64,000 bases of DNA from NCBI GenBank assembly GCA_002748705.1, contig PDSZ01000019.1:1-64000 (forward strand). Reading direction: 5' to 3'. Shown here piece after piece: positions 51,482-59,782 of this stretch. The translations under genes and the position numbers were made by a program. The stretch is from Candidatus Fermentibacterota bacterium. Its GTDB lineage: Bacteria > Fermentibacterota > Fermentibacteria > Fermentibacterales > Fermentibacteraceae. Position 1 is the stretch's first letter; the number at the start of each line of letters is the position of its first letter. The notes under the pieces were generated by a model. It saw only the letters and a program-made list of their open reading frames with translations. It had not been told where the DNA came from and did no database searches.

Positions 51482-53643
51482 TTGGGACAGTACACTCCCT
51501 TCTTTCGCTGTTCAAGCAGAGGAAAACCGCACCTGGGACACCTGCGGTCAATTGGTCTGTTCCACATGGAGTACCGGCAGTCAGGGTATCTGCTGCATGA
51601 ATAGAAGACCCTGCCTTTTCGGGATGTCCTTTCCACCAGCACACCTGAACAGCCCTCCTCAGGGCATGAAACCCCTGCAGGTAAAGGCCCTTTGTAGTCG
51701 CATGCACTGCAGACTGCATACCTGCCGTACCTGCCCCTTCTAACTGAGAGTTTTTCACCGCATACAGGGCATGGAGCAGCAGCTTTCCCGCTGCTATCAT
51801 CTTCCACCGGCTTTGTATACCTGCAGCCTGGGAACCCGGGACACGCAAGGAACTTTCCGTACTTACTTATTTTCTCCACCAGGTTGCGACCGCATTCAGG
51901 GCACTTCTCGGTAGTTTCCCTTGCCAGTGACGCCTTTACTTCAGGAAGCTTCTGCATGGCACTTTCAAGGGAAGCTGCAAGCGGTCTGTAAAGCTCTGCT
52001 ACAGCATCTTTATACTCTTTTCTGCCTGAAGCTATCATGTCCAGAAGCTCTTCCATTCTGGCAGTGAAGTCGATCTGGAAGATGTGAGGAAAGAGTCTGG
52101 TAAGAAGGTCTGAAGTGACCATTCCAACCTCTGAAGGGATCAGCTTCTTTTCCGATACTTCCGTATATCCCCTCTTCTTCAGAGTGGCAATGATCGACAC
52201 ATAGGTTGAGGGACGGCCTATGCCGAGCTTCTTCATCTCTGAAACCAGCCCGGCTTCTGTGAACCTTGCCGGAGGTTTGGTGAACTTCTGTTCGGTGTTT
52301 ATATCAAGAAGCTCCACAGGCCCCCTGGAAACATCAGGAATGGGAGAGGTAACACTTATCTGACCAGGGTCAACCGCTGCAAATCCTCTGGAAGCAACCT
52401 TCTGCCCCACAGTGCGGAAAACAAGGGAACCGCCGGTTGTTGTAACCGTTGTCTCTGCTATTACCGCCTCTTTCATCTGCGTGGCAATAAACCTGTTCCA
52501 TATGAGGGTGTAAAGTTTCAGGTGCCTTGAATCCAGCAGACCCTTCAGGCTATCAGGGGTTCTTTTGGGATCGGTGGGGCGAATGGCTTCGTGGGCATCC
52601 TGAGCGCCGCCGCTGGAACGGTATCTTCGCGGTTTCTCAGAGAGGGCTTCAGCACCCCACTTATCCTTTATGTATTCTCTGCAGCCATCTAACGCAGAGG
52701 GCTCTATTCTTACAGAATCGGTACGCATATAGGTTATGAGACCTGTGGTCTCGCCGTCTATTTCAAAACCTTCATAGAGATCCTGGGCAAGGCGCATTGT
52801 GGCAGATGGAGAGAAGGATAGCCTGGAGGATGCTGTAACCTGCAATGAACTGGTAATGAAAGGAGGAGAAGGCTTTCTTCTGCGAAGCTTTTCTTCAATG
52901 TCAGTTATCTCCCATGAAGCTTTCTTTGCAAGCTGAAGAACTGAATCGGCGTCTTTCCGGTTTTTCGGTGAATACTTCTCACCATCTGCCCTCTTGCCAT
53001 TTTGGCGAAAAAGCCTGCCTGTGTATTCTTCACTCTTGCTGCGGAATCGGGCGGTAACAGGCCAGAACTCCACAGGGGTAAAGCTCTTGATAGCTTTTTC
53101 TCTCTCAGATATGAGCATCAGGGCAACTGTCTGGACTCTTCCTGCACTGAGCCCCTTCCCCACCGTTCGCCACAGGTAGGGGCTTACTCTGTATCCAACC
53201 AGCCTGTCCATAACCCGCCTTGCCTGCTGGGCATCAACAAGGTCCATGTCTATGTCCGAAGCGCTTTTTGCCGCGATCTGCACTGCGCTTCTGGTTATGG
53301 CGTTGAAACGAATACGGTAGAATTTTCTTTCAGGGGCCTGAAGCAGCCTTGAGATGTGCCAGCAGATAGCCTCTCCTTCACGGTCAGGGTCTGCTGCAAG
53401 ATAGATGCTTTTATAGCCTCCTGCTGTCTTTCTCAGCCTGGCTACAGAAGCCCTTTTGTCTGGAAGAATGGTGTATGCCGGTTCAAGTGTGTCAAGATTG
53501 ACACCAATTCTGTTTTTGGGAAGGTCCCTCACATGACCATTGGACGCGACAACATCCCAGCCCCTGCCCAGATAGTTCTTGAGGCTCTTCGCTTTTGCAG
53601 GAGACTCAATGATAACCAGTCTCCTCTCCTTTTTATCAGCCAT
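51460..53643 (-). CDS. topA: DNA topoisomerase I
   Basis: Type IA topoisomerase that relaxes negative supercoils; 727 residues. The TOPRIM domain begins RRLVIIESPAKAKSLKNYLG. The catalytic Tyr is in GLITYMRTDSVRI. The C-terminal region has four four-cysteine zinc modules in a row (starting CPECGRN, CPVCGEK, CPEEGCS and CPRCGFP). AGGAG lies 9 bp before the ATG. Confidence 0.97.
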   Translation of the reverse strand: MADKKERRLVIIESPAKAKSLKNYLGRGWDVVASNGHVRDLPKNRIGVNLDTLEPAYTILPDKRASVARLRKTAGGYKSIYLAADPDREGEAICWHISRLLQAPERKFYRIRFNAITRSAVQIAAKSASDIDMDLVDAQQARRVMDRLVGYRVSPYLWRTVGKGLSAGRVQTVALMLISEREKAIKSFTPVEFWPVTARFRSKSEEYTGRLFRQNGKRADGEKYSPKNRKDADSVLQLAKKASWEITDIEEKLRRRKPSPPFITSSLQVTASSRLSFSPSATMRLAQDLYEGFEIDGETTGLITYMRTDSVRIEPSALDGCREYIKDKWGAEALSEKPRRYRSSGGAQDAHEAIRPTDPKRTPDSLKGLLDSRHLKLYTLIWNRFIATQMKEAVIAETTVTTTGGSLVFRTVGQKVASRGFAAVDPGQISVTSPIPDVSRGPVELLDINTEQKFTKPPARFTEAGLVSEMKKLGIGRPSTYVSIIATLKKRGYTEVSEKKLIPSEVGMVTSDLLTRLFPHIFQIDFTARMEELLDMIASGRKEYKDAVAELYRPLAASLESAMQKLPEVKASLARETTEKCPECGRNLVEKISKYGKFLACPGFPGCRYTKPVEDDSSGKAAAPCPVCGEKLSVRRGRYGRYAVCSACDYKGPLPAGVSCPEEGCSGVLVERTSRKGRVFYSCSRYPDCRYSMWNRPIDRRCPRCGFPLLEQRKKGVYCPNCRKKTD

Positions 53644-53672
53644 TCGGAGATACTCCTGTTTTGGTCAGACAG

Positions 53673-55112
53673 TCAGTTTCCGATAAGCCATTCGGTCACA
53701 GGACCGGTTATGGCGCTCCAGCAGTCTTCTCTGTAACTGAGAAGGTTCTGGAACATACTCGGATTGAGAACGCCCTGCACATCCTGGAAGGATTCAGCCA
53801 CAAGACTCCATACAACAACACTCTGAAAGCGGTTTTCCCTGTAGATAAGAACAAGCTGGTCTATGTTGGAAGGAGTAAGCCAGTCTGCTGCGCAGCGCAT
53901 CAGGTCCATTCTGGTTTCAAGCCCGACAGGATGAGTGATTACCAGAACCAGAACAGATGTTGAGTCGTGCCATGCCAGCAGGGCACCGTCGTCAATTGCC
54001 ACAGGAACTCCCGCTGCAAGCACAGAGAGCTGTCCGGTTATCATATCAGACTCACGACTGAGCAACTGGGCACCGGATACGGATCGTGGAATTGAAGACC
54101 TGAGTTCTATCTCACAGGGGGCCTCCACAGAAGAATACTCCTCAGCAAGTTCAAGCCTCCTGATAGCATAGGGATCAGCAAAGGAGCGGTTCCCGGCAGT
54201 CTCGTCGGAGGTTTCATCAGCTATATCTTCCGTCTGGAGTGTATCCGGCTGAAGGGTCTGTAATGAGTCCTCATCTGCTGTTGCTGCAGTGCCATCCTCA
54301 GGTTCAGTGATAACAGCAGTTGAATCTGTTGAATCGCTGAACATGTTCACAGGATCGGCAATGTAGAAAACAGTCCCGATAACAACCACCGACAACAGGA
54401 CAACAAGAACAGTCTTAAGAAAAGATGAGCCTCCGGAGGACTGTTTCTTTTCAACATCAGAATTTATTACAGGTTTCTGAACAGTCTTCCTCTCCACACC
54501 GTGATTCGCATGGGCTACAGCCTTACCTGAAGTTGCACACTTGTTGCACACATGGGCTATTCTGTCGAAACAGTTCTTGCAGGTAAGGTCACCGCAGGTT
54601 CTGCATGGAGCAAGACGCTCTCCGTCCACAGGGGTTCTGCCGCAGATATGACATCTGGTAGTGTGTCTTATCTCATCGCCTGCTGATGTGATGAGAATAT
54701 CCTCCTCATCATCTTCCAGGGGCGAATCTTCTTCAGGGTCGTCATCAACAGAATAGTCTTCATAGTCATCATCTGTATCGTCGGCGACATCTTCATCCTC
54801 CGAAATCTCATAATCATCATAAGCAGAAGGTCTGGAGACATCCTTTATATCATCTTTAACGGTTCCGGCGTCCTGGGGAGCATCATCATCAAACCTGGGA
54901 AGAAGATCAATGTAAGGGTAAAGATCCTTCTGAATAACCCTGGCTTCAGCCATAGGAACAGCTTCCCGAATAACAGACGGAGAACTTTCAACCGCTTTCT
55001 CCGCTTCATCAACTGAAAGATCAAGGCTGGTGACAAGAAGTTTGAGAACCTTCCGTTTCTCCTCTTCTCTGCCAAGTCTTACAAGCAGCAGATCAACAAG
55101 AGATTCGCTCAT
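53673..55112 (-). CDS. L7/L12-like domain, zinc-binding, single-pass membrane protein
   Basis: 479 residues. Residues ~5-50 show the L7/L12 C-terminal-type helix pattern (LLVTSLDLSVDEAEKAVESSPSV), as in the first gene of the window. A strongly acidic linker follows (repeated DDYEDYSVDDD-like). A cysteine-rich module (CHICGRTP, CRTCGDLTCKNC, CNKC) may bind two zinc ions in a cross-brace. A transmembrane helix (TVLVVLLSVVVIGTVFYIA) then leads to an extracytoplasmic acidic spacer and a ~200-residue C-terminal domain that I cannot name. The start directly follows the stop of the MglA gene (TAAATG), so they may be functional partners. Confidence 0.75.
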   Translation of the reverse strand: MSESLVDLLLVRLGREEEKRKVLKLLVTSLDLSVDEAEKAVESSPSVIREAVPMAEARVIQKDLYPYIDLLPRFDDDAPQDAGTVKDDIKDVSRPSAYDDYEISEDEDVADDTDDDYEDYSVDDDPEEDSPLEDDEEDILITSAGDEIRHTTRCHICGRTPVDGERLAPCRTCGDLTCKNCFDRIAHVCNKCATSGKAVAHANHGVERKTVQKPVINSDVEKKQSSGGSSFLKTVLVVLLSVVVIGTVFYIADPVNMFSDSTDSTAVITEPEDGTAATADEDSLQTLQPDTLQTEDIADETSDETAGNRSFADPYAIRRLELAEEYSSVEAPCEIELRSSIPRSVSGAQLLSRESDMITGQLSVLAAGVPVAIDDGALLAWHDSTSVLVLVITHPVGLETRMDLMRCAADWLTPSNIDQLVLIYRENRFQSVVVWSLVAESFQDVQGVLNPSMFQNLLSYREDCWSAITGPVTEWLIGN

Positions 55113-55715
55113 TTACGCCCTTCCTTCAAGAAGCTCGAACTGCCTGTGAAGACGGGCGATGACCATTCTGCTCACTCTCCGCAGTGTTTCAAACACCCCT
55201 TTGCCCTCTGAAGCAACAGATTCGAGACACGGAACCTTTGAGAGACCAAGTTCAGTTACTATACGGGAAACCGGCATCGCATCCGGAAGATCCCTCTTAT
55301 TGCACTGCAAAACAAGACTTACACCTTTTCTTTTCTGCGTTCTGAGGTTTTCCTTCAGGTCTCTGAGGCTCGCAATGTTTGCATCCATTCTGAACTCCTG
55401 AGAGTCAGCAACAAAAACGATACCATCCACTCCCTGAAGAATAAGCCTTCTGCTGTCTGAGTACATGGCCTGCCCGGGAACACTGTACAGGTGAAGCCTT
55501 ATCTTGAACCCGTTAATCTCTCCGGAATCCAGAGGAAGAAAATCAAAAAAGAGGGTTCTCTCATTGCCTGCTGCAAGTGAGATGAGTTTACCCCTTGAAT
55601 CAGCTGATACCTGACTATGGATATACTTCACATTGGTAGTTTTTCCGGAAAGACCCGGCCCGGCATAAACAAGCTTGCAGTCTATCTCTTTTGCACTGTA
55701 GCTAACCGTTGCCAT
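55113..55715 (-). CDS. mglA: MglA-like small GTPase, copy 2
   Basis: 200 residues; paralogue of the GTPase at 45223-45801. Walker A GPGLSGKTTN, LFFDFLPLD, YSVPGQAMY and CNKRDLP are all present. The ATG at 55715 is chosen over one nine bases upstream because family homology begins here. Lies between tatA and the L7/L12-like membrane protein, and is coupled to the latter. Confidence 0.9.
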   Translation of the reverse strand: MATVSYSAKEIDCKLVYAGPGLSGKTTNVKYIHSQVSADSRGKLISLAAGNERTLFFDFLPLDSGEINGFKIRLHLYSVPGQAMYSDSRRLILQGVDGIVFVADSQEFRMDANIASLRDLKENLRTQKRKGVSLVLQCNKRDLPDAMPVSRIVTELGLSKVPCLESVASEGKGVFETLRRVSRMVIARLHRQFELLEGRA

Positions 55716-55720
55716 CAGAA

Positions 55721-55915
55721 TCACCCTTCATTGGTGTTCCGGGAATTCCCGTTTTTGCCGTGGTCTTCATCAAGGTCAGTCTCACGCATTCCCTTCTTGA
55801 ACTGATTAAGAGATCTTCCGATGGAACGGGCGATCTCAGGTATCCTTTTTGCCCCGAAAAGGAGGAGCAGGACAACCAGTATGACTATGAGTTCCACTGT
55901 TCCGATTCGACCCAA
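55721..55915 (-). CDS. tatA: Twin-arginine translocase subunit TatA
   Basis: 64 residues. One N-terminal transmembrane helix (ELIVILVVLLLLFG) is followed by the FGAKRIPEIARSIGRSLNQFKKGM amphipathic helix signature in part (FGAKRIPE) and an acidic polar tail. It makes the pore for folded, often cofactor-bearing proteins. No tatC is in the window. Confidence 0.93.
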   Translation of the reverse strand: MGRIGTVELIVILVVLLLLFGAKRIPEIARSIGRSLNQFKKGMRETDLDEDHGKNGNSRNTNEG

Positions 55916-55933
55916 ATCAACCCTCCTGAGCTG

Positions 55934-56206
55934 TCAGAACCACTTGTATAAAACTCCGGTTACCGCAAGGCCGGCAAAGGTCATGATGTTGAGCCTTACC
56001 GCTATTTCAGAAAGCTGGAATCTGATAATATACAAATCAAAGCCCAGCGGCCCGATGGAAATCTCGGCGCTGCCGCCGAAGAACTGCCTGAGAGCCACTG
56101 AACTGTCCGGAAGAAGGGCGCAAACCGCCTCTCCCATTACAGTACCTGTTATCATCCCTGCCAGGGAGATAAATATCCAGAATCCTGTTGACCTTCCGTG
56201 CAGCAA
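55934..56206 (-). CDS. DUF4321-like small membrane protein
   Basis: 90 residues with an N-terminal and a C-terminal hydrophobic helix around a short extracytoplasmic loop ending IGPLGFDLYIIRFQLS. This pattern matches the DUF4321 family, of unknown function. TTG start with GGAAGGAA upstream. Between tatA and the Gx transporter-like gene. Confidence 0.65.
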   Translation of the reverse strand: MLHGRSTGFWIFISLAGMITGTVMGEAVCALLPDSSVALRQFFGGSAEISIGPLGFDLYIIRFQLSEIAVRLNIMTFAGLAVTGVLYKWF

Positions 56207-56234
56207 CTTGTTCCTTCCACACCTGTATTTTAAC

Positions 56235-56774
56235 TTAAGGTAAGTTCATTCGCAATGCTTCCAGTTCCGGCAGTTTTCTCATTATCCCTGCTGCAGCCAT
56301 GCCTGTTATCGCTCCTGAAACTGTTCCCCAGAGGGACAGAACGGGCACAAGGGATTCAGAAGGAAGCTCACTTAGTAATGCACCGGCAATGAAGAGCTGG
56401 GCCCAGAGTGATGCAACTGCTCCTGATGCTGAAACTGCCGGTAAAGAAACTTTCCCTTGAAAAACACTGTGCACACCTGCCATTACAATGGTGCTGGCAG
56501 CAGCGCCTGAAGCTGAGAGAAGAAATGCAGGGGTTGCTATGGTACCGGTAACAAGTGCCACTGCAGTAACTCTGGCAAAGTTCAGCTCAAGGGCTTTTAA
56601 AAAACCTGAACGGATTATCACAATAATCGCCGGTATGTTGGCAAGCCCAAGTCTCAGAAAAGGCAGCGGCCTGGGAACCATACTGTCCACAACACCCAGA
56701 ACAGTGGCTGCAGCCACCAGCAGAGCTAATTCCCTGCGGCCTTCAGAAGACAATCTTCCACTTCCCTGAAACAT
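56235..56774 (-). CDS. Gx transporter / heptaprenyl diphosphate synthase component I-like membrane protein
   Basis: 179 residues, about five transmembrane helices. It begins LLVAAATVLGVVDSMVPRPLPFLRLGLANIP, the signature of the Hpre_diP_synt_I family (Gx transporters), with a later AGVHSVFQGKVSLPAVSASGAVAS core. The substrate is unknown; isoprenoid-related and small-molecule uptake roles have been proposed for relatives. The ATG at 56774 lacks a ribosome site and overlaps the upstream gene by 49 bp; a TTG at 56753 is a possible alternative. Confidence 0.75.
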   Translation of the reverse strand: MFQGSGRLSSEGRRELALLVAAATVLGVVDSMVPRPLPFLRLGLANIPAIIVIIRSGFLKALELNFARVTAVALVTGTIATPAFLLSASGAAASTIVMAGVHSVFQGKVSLPAVSASGAVASLWAQLFIAGALLSELPSESLVPVLSLWGTVSGAITGMAAAGIMRKLPELEALRMNLP

Positions 56775-57793
56775 TTCTCAGCGCTGAACATGTCAACTGC
56801 CCTGGTTCGGGCTGCATTCCTCAGAGTTTTTTCACAGAGGGTTTCAAGCTTCTTCACTGAAGCTGCCAGAGCCTCAGGATCACCTGTGCGGAATGAGAGC
56901 CCTGTTGTACCGCTCTTGTTTACCCAGGAAACACCTGTTGCAAGGTTGCTGCTTATCACCGGTGTTCCGCAGGCCATTGCTTCCAGCTGAACCATACCAT
57001 AGGCTTCACTTCTGTGAATGGAGGGAAGAATCAATGCCTTTGCGTTACGATAAAGGCGGATAAGCTGAGAATCACTTACATTCTCCATCAGCTGAATGGA
57101 AAGATTCTTTCGGGAAGCAGTGCGACGAATACTATCAGCCATAGGACCGCCTCCGGCCATTATCAGCCTGAAGGTTTCAGGAAGAAGTTCCCAGGCTTTC
57201 AGCAGAACGCCTATTCCCTTGTAGGAACGGAACCTGCCCACAAACAGCCAGTAATCCCCTGAGGGCCTGGAACAGGGAGAGAATCTTCCGGTATCCACAC
57301 CTATGGGAATAACCCTGGTGTTATCAAGCTCCCTGAGAAACCGGGATGTGGTTCTGTATGTCTCGGAGGTTGCGACAACAGTTTCAGCTCCCTTGAGAAA
57401 ACGCTTCAGCAGAGGCCCGTAAAGAGGAAGAAGAAATGCCTGTCTCACAATATCACTGTGATATGTTACAATGTATGGTTTTCTTGCGCGGTCCGGAATT
57501 GAAAGCAATGCGGTAACAGCAGCAGGAAGAGGCACATGAAAATGTATTACATCTGCATCTGTCGTCATGATTTTTCTTCTGTATTCAGGAGCTATGGGGT
57601 TGGAAAGCAACCTGAGTGAACAGGGCACCGGTGACACTTTGAATCCCCTTGAGAATCCCCCCTGACCTCCTGCTGTAACCACCTCCACATTGTGTCCCTG
57701 TTCTGCGCAGAAAGAGGAGAGATCATGTATGTAACGCTCAATGCCTCCGTTTACCGCCGGAAATACATCCTTGTATACCTGCAGCACTTTCAT
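56726..57793 (-). CDS. Glycosyltransferase family 4 (GT-B)
   Basis: 355 residues. GT-B fold: N-terminal acceptor domain (VFPAVNGGIERYIHDLSSF) and C-terminal donor domain with WLFVGRFRSYKGIGVLLKA and the ExxAxGxP-type SEAYGMVQLEAMACGTPVISS. Probably adds a nucleotide-activated sugar in surface polysaccharide synthesis. The ATG at 57793 overlaps the upstream GT4 stop (ATGA). Confidence 0.9.
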   Translation of the reverse strand: MKVLQVYKDVFPAVNGGIERYIHDLSSFCAEQGHNVEVVTAGGQGGFSRGFKVSPVPCSLRLLSNPIAPEYRRKIMTTDADVIHFHVPLPAAVTALLSIPDRARKPYIVTYHSDIVRQAFLLPLYGPLLKRFLKGAETVVATSETYRTTSRFLRELDNTRVIPIGVDTGRFSPCSRPSGDYWLFVGRFRSYKGIGVLLKAWELLPETFRLIMAGGGPMADSIRRTASRKNLSIQLMENVSDSQLIRLYRNAKALILPSIHRSEAYGMVQLEAMACGTPVISSNLATGVSWVNKSGTTGLSFRTGDPEALAASVKKLETLCEKTLRNAARTRAVDMFSAEKCFREVEDCLLKAAGN

Positions 57794-58821
57794 GAAACTG
57801 CCGCCCTGTAGCATTCAAGGGTTTCAGACGCAGTTTTCTCAAGGGATAACTCACCTGCAAAATTTCTCAGATCATCAGGCGAGAATTCAGTTTCAAGAGC
57901 ATTTAAAACAGCAGCTGCAATGGATTCCGGACTATCTCCTGCAATACCGGAAGCCACATTTCCGTATATCTCTGTGAGAGCCTTTGCCGGGCCGATTACA
58001 AAAGGAGTTCCGGCAGCAGCAGATTCAAGGGGAGGAAGGCCGAAACCTTCGTAAATACTTGGATACACCATGAGCCTGGCTCCTGTCATGGCACTCATTA
58101 TCATCCTGTCGCTCACAGAACCTGTCCAGCGAACCCCTTCTGTATTCTCAAGGGCTTTTCTCAACAGGGAAGGGCCCCATCCCCACCTGCCGGTTACTGC
58201 CAGTGTAAGACCTGAGTGAACCCTTCGAATATCTTTCCATGCGGCAAGAAGGTTTCCAATGTTCTTTCTGGGTTCCACTGTTCCTGTATAGAGTATGTAT
58301 TCCCCGGTGATTCCTGTAGCCTGCCGGAAAAGTTCATCTGTTTCACTGTTATCAGGAGCAGACAGATAAACACATTTACTCTCAAGGCCCAGAAGCTCCT
58401 TTATTTCGCCTGCTGTGAAAAAGCTGTCTGCTATTATCAGTGCGGCTCTCTTTGCAACTTCGGGAAACTTCAGCCGGTAATAAAGACCTCTGACAGCTCC
58501 GAACCACTCAGGATGCCTCATGAAAGCCATATCGTGAACAGTTACAGCATATGGAATTCCTGAAGGAACAGAGCCTCCGAACGCAGGAAGGTGCAGCAGA
58601 TCATACTTCTCCCTGCGAAGATGCCTGCGCACAGAAAGGTTCTCTGCCAGAAGCTTGCCGGCAGTTGTCCTTGTGCCCTGCGCCAGAGCTTTCACTGAAG
58701 AAGCTCCGATAAGCTGGAAACCCTTCAGAAGCCTTCTGGTATAGACACCTGTTCCGCCGCGGTTGGAACCTGAAGCGGCATAGAGGGCTGTTTTTGGATC
58801 AGATGCAGGTAACAGAGTCAT
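57790..58821 (-). CDS. Glycosyltransferase family 4 (GT-B), second
   Basis: 343 residues. SGSNRGGTGVYTRRLL starts the acceptor domain; the donor domain has YILYTGTVEPRKNIGNLLAAW and the nucleotide-sugar motif YEGFGLPPLESAAAGTPFV. Mannosyltransferase-like GT4 enzymes look like this. The ATG at 58821 is used; a TTG at 58854 is possible. Overlaps the nucleotidyltransferase gene by 23 bp. Confidence 0.9.
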   Translation of the reverse strand: MTLLPASDPKTALYAASGSNRGGTGVYTRRLLKGFQLIGASSVKALAQGTRTTAGKLLAENLSVRRHLRREKYDLLHLPAFGGSVPSGIPYAVTVHDMAFMRHPEWFGAVRGLYYRLKFPEVAKRAALIIADSFFTAGEIKELLGLESKCVYLSAPDNSETDELFRQATGITGEYILYTGTVEPRKNIGNLLAAWKDIRRVHSGLTLAVTGRWGWGPSLLRKALENTEGVRWTGSVSDRMIMSAMTGARLMVYPSIYEGFGLPPLESAAAGTPFVIGPAKALTEIYGNVASGIAGDSPESIAAAVLNALETEFSPDDLRNFAGELSLEKTASETLECYRAAVS

Positions 58822-59779
58822 CACCTGTGAAGAGTCTGCCTGGCCTTCCTTCAACGGAAGTACGATCGCCGGTCACAGAACCTTCAAGATTCACCTGGGA
58901 CACTAAAGAATCATCGCAGATAATAGAATCGGATATCCGTGAGTCACATATGGTGACATTTCTGCCGCAGGAGACGAATGGTCCTACTACTGAGTTTTTC
59001 AGTACAGTTCCCTCTTGAAAGAAACAGGGTTCTATAACAACAGAGTTCTTCAGAACAGGCGTTCCAGCCCCGCCGTTCTCTTTAAGAAGTATTCTGTTGG
59101 TCTCGATAAGTGTTTCCGGTTTGCCGCAGTCATACCAGCCCTGAATATTCAGCGTGCCGAAAGGTTCACCGTTCTGAAGCATGAGCTGCATTGCATCGGT
59201 AAGCTGGTACTCACCTCTTGTTCTGGTATTCTTTTCTTTCAGCTGCCGGCAGTACTCCATTAGTTTTCTGCCGCTGGCAAAATAGTAAACTCCTACAATG
59301 GCCAGATTGCTTATGGGTTCAGATGGCTTCTCAACCAGTTTCTTCACCTGTCCGTTCTCCATTAAAACAACACCGAAACGGGAAGGATCATCCACTGGAG
59401 CTGTAACTATCAGGTTTCTGGTCTCCCCCTTTAGAACAGACAGGTCGGCGGAAAAAAGAGTGTCACCGAGAACAACCATTGAAGGGCTGTCGGTGGTGTA
59501 TTCCTCAGCCAGAAGAACAGCAGAAGCAAGGCCGTCAGCACTCTCCTGAACAGCAAAATCAACCAGAATATCAGGATACCCGCTTCTGGCCCAGTCAACA
59601 ATTTCCTGCCCCAGGTAACCTGTTATAAGGGTTATGTGATCCACTCCTGCATCCTTCAGTGTATCCATCACATGGGCAAGCATCGGCCTGCCTGCCACAG
59701 GCAGAAGAGGCTTGGGTTTCGACCATGTAAGCGGGCGCATACGGGTTCCCTTCCCTGCAGCAGGGATGATACAGTGCAT
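58799..59779 (-). CDS. Sugar-1-phosphate nucleotidyltransferase with left-handed beta-helix tail
   Basis: 326 residues. N-terminal nucleotidyltransferase domain (IIPAAGKGTRMRPLTWSKPKP, i.e. GXGTR plus PKP Lys), with a C-terminal hexapeptide-repeat region (SVVIEPCFFQEGTVLKNSVVG). It resembles glucose-1-phosphate thymidylyl- or mannose-1-phosphate guanylyltransferases; the exact sugar is not evident. It supplies the donor for the two GT4 enzymes downstream. Confidence 0.88.
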   Translation of the reverse strand: MHCIIPAAGKGTRMRPLTWSKPKPLLPVAGRPMLAHVMDTLKDAGVDHITLITGYLGQEIVDWARSGYPDILVDFAVQESADGLASAVLLAEEYTTDSPSMVVLGDTLFSADLSVLKGETRNLIVTAPVDDPSRFGVVLMENGQVKKLVEKPSEPISNLAIVGVYYFASGRKLMEYCRQLKEKNTRTRGEYQLTDAMQLMLQNGEPFGTLNIQGWYDCGKPETLIETNRILLKENGGAGTPVLKNSVVIEPCFFQEGTVLKNSVVGPFVSCGRNVTICDSRISDSIICDDSLVSQVNLEGSVTGDRTSVEGRPGRLFTGDDSVTCI

Positions 59780-59782
59780 CTT

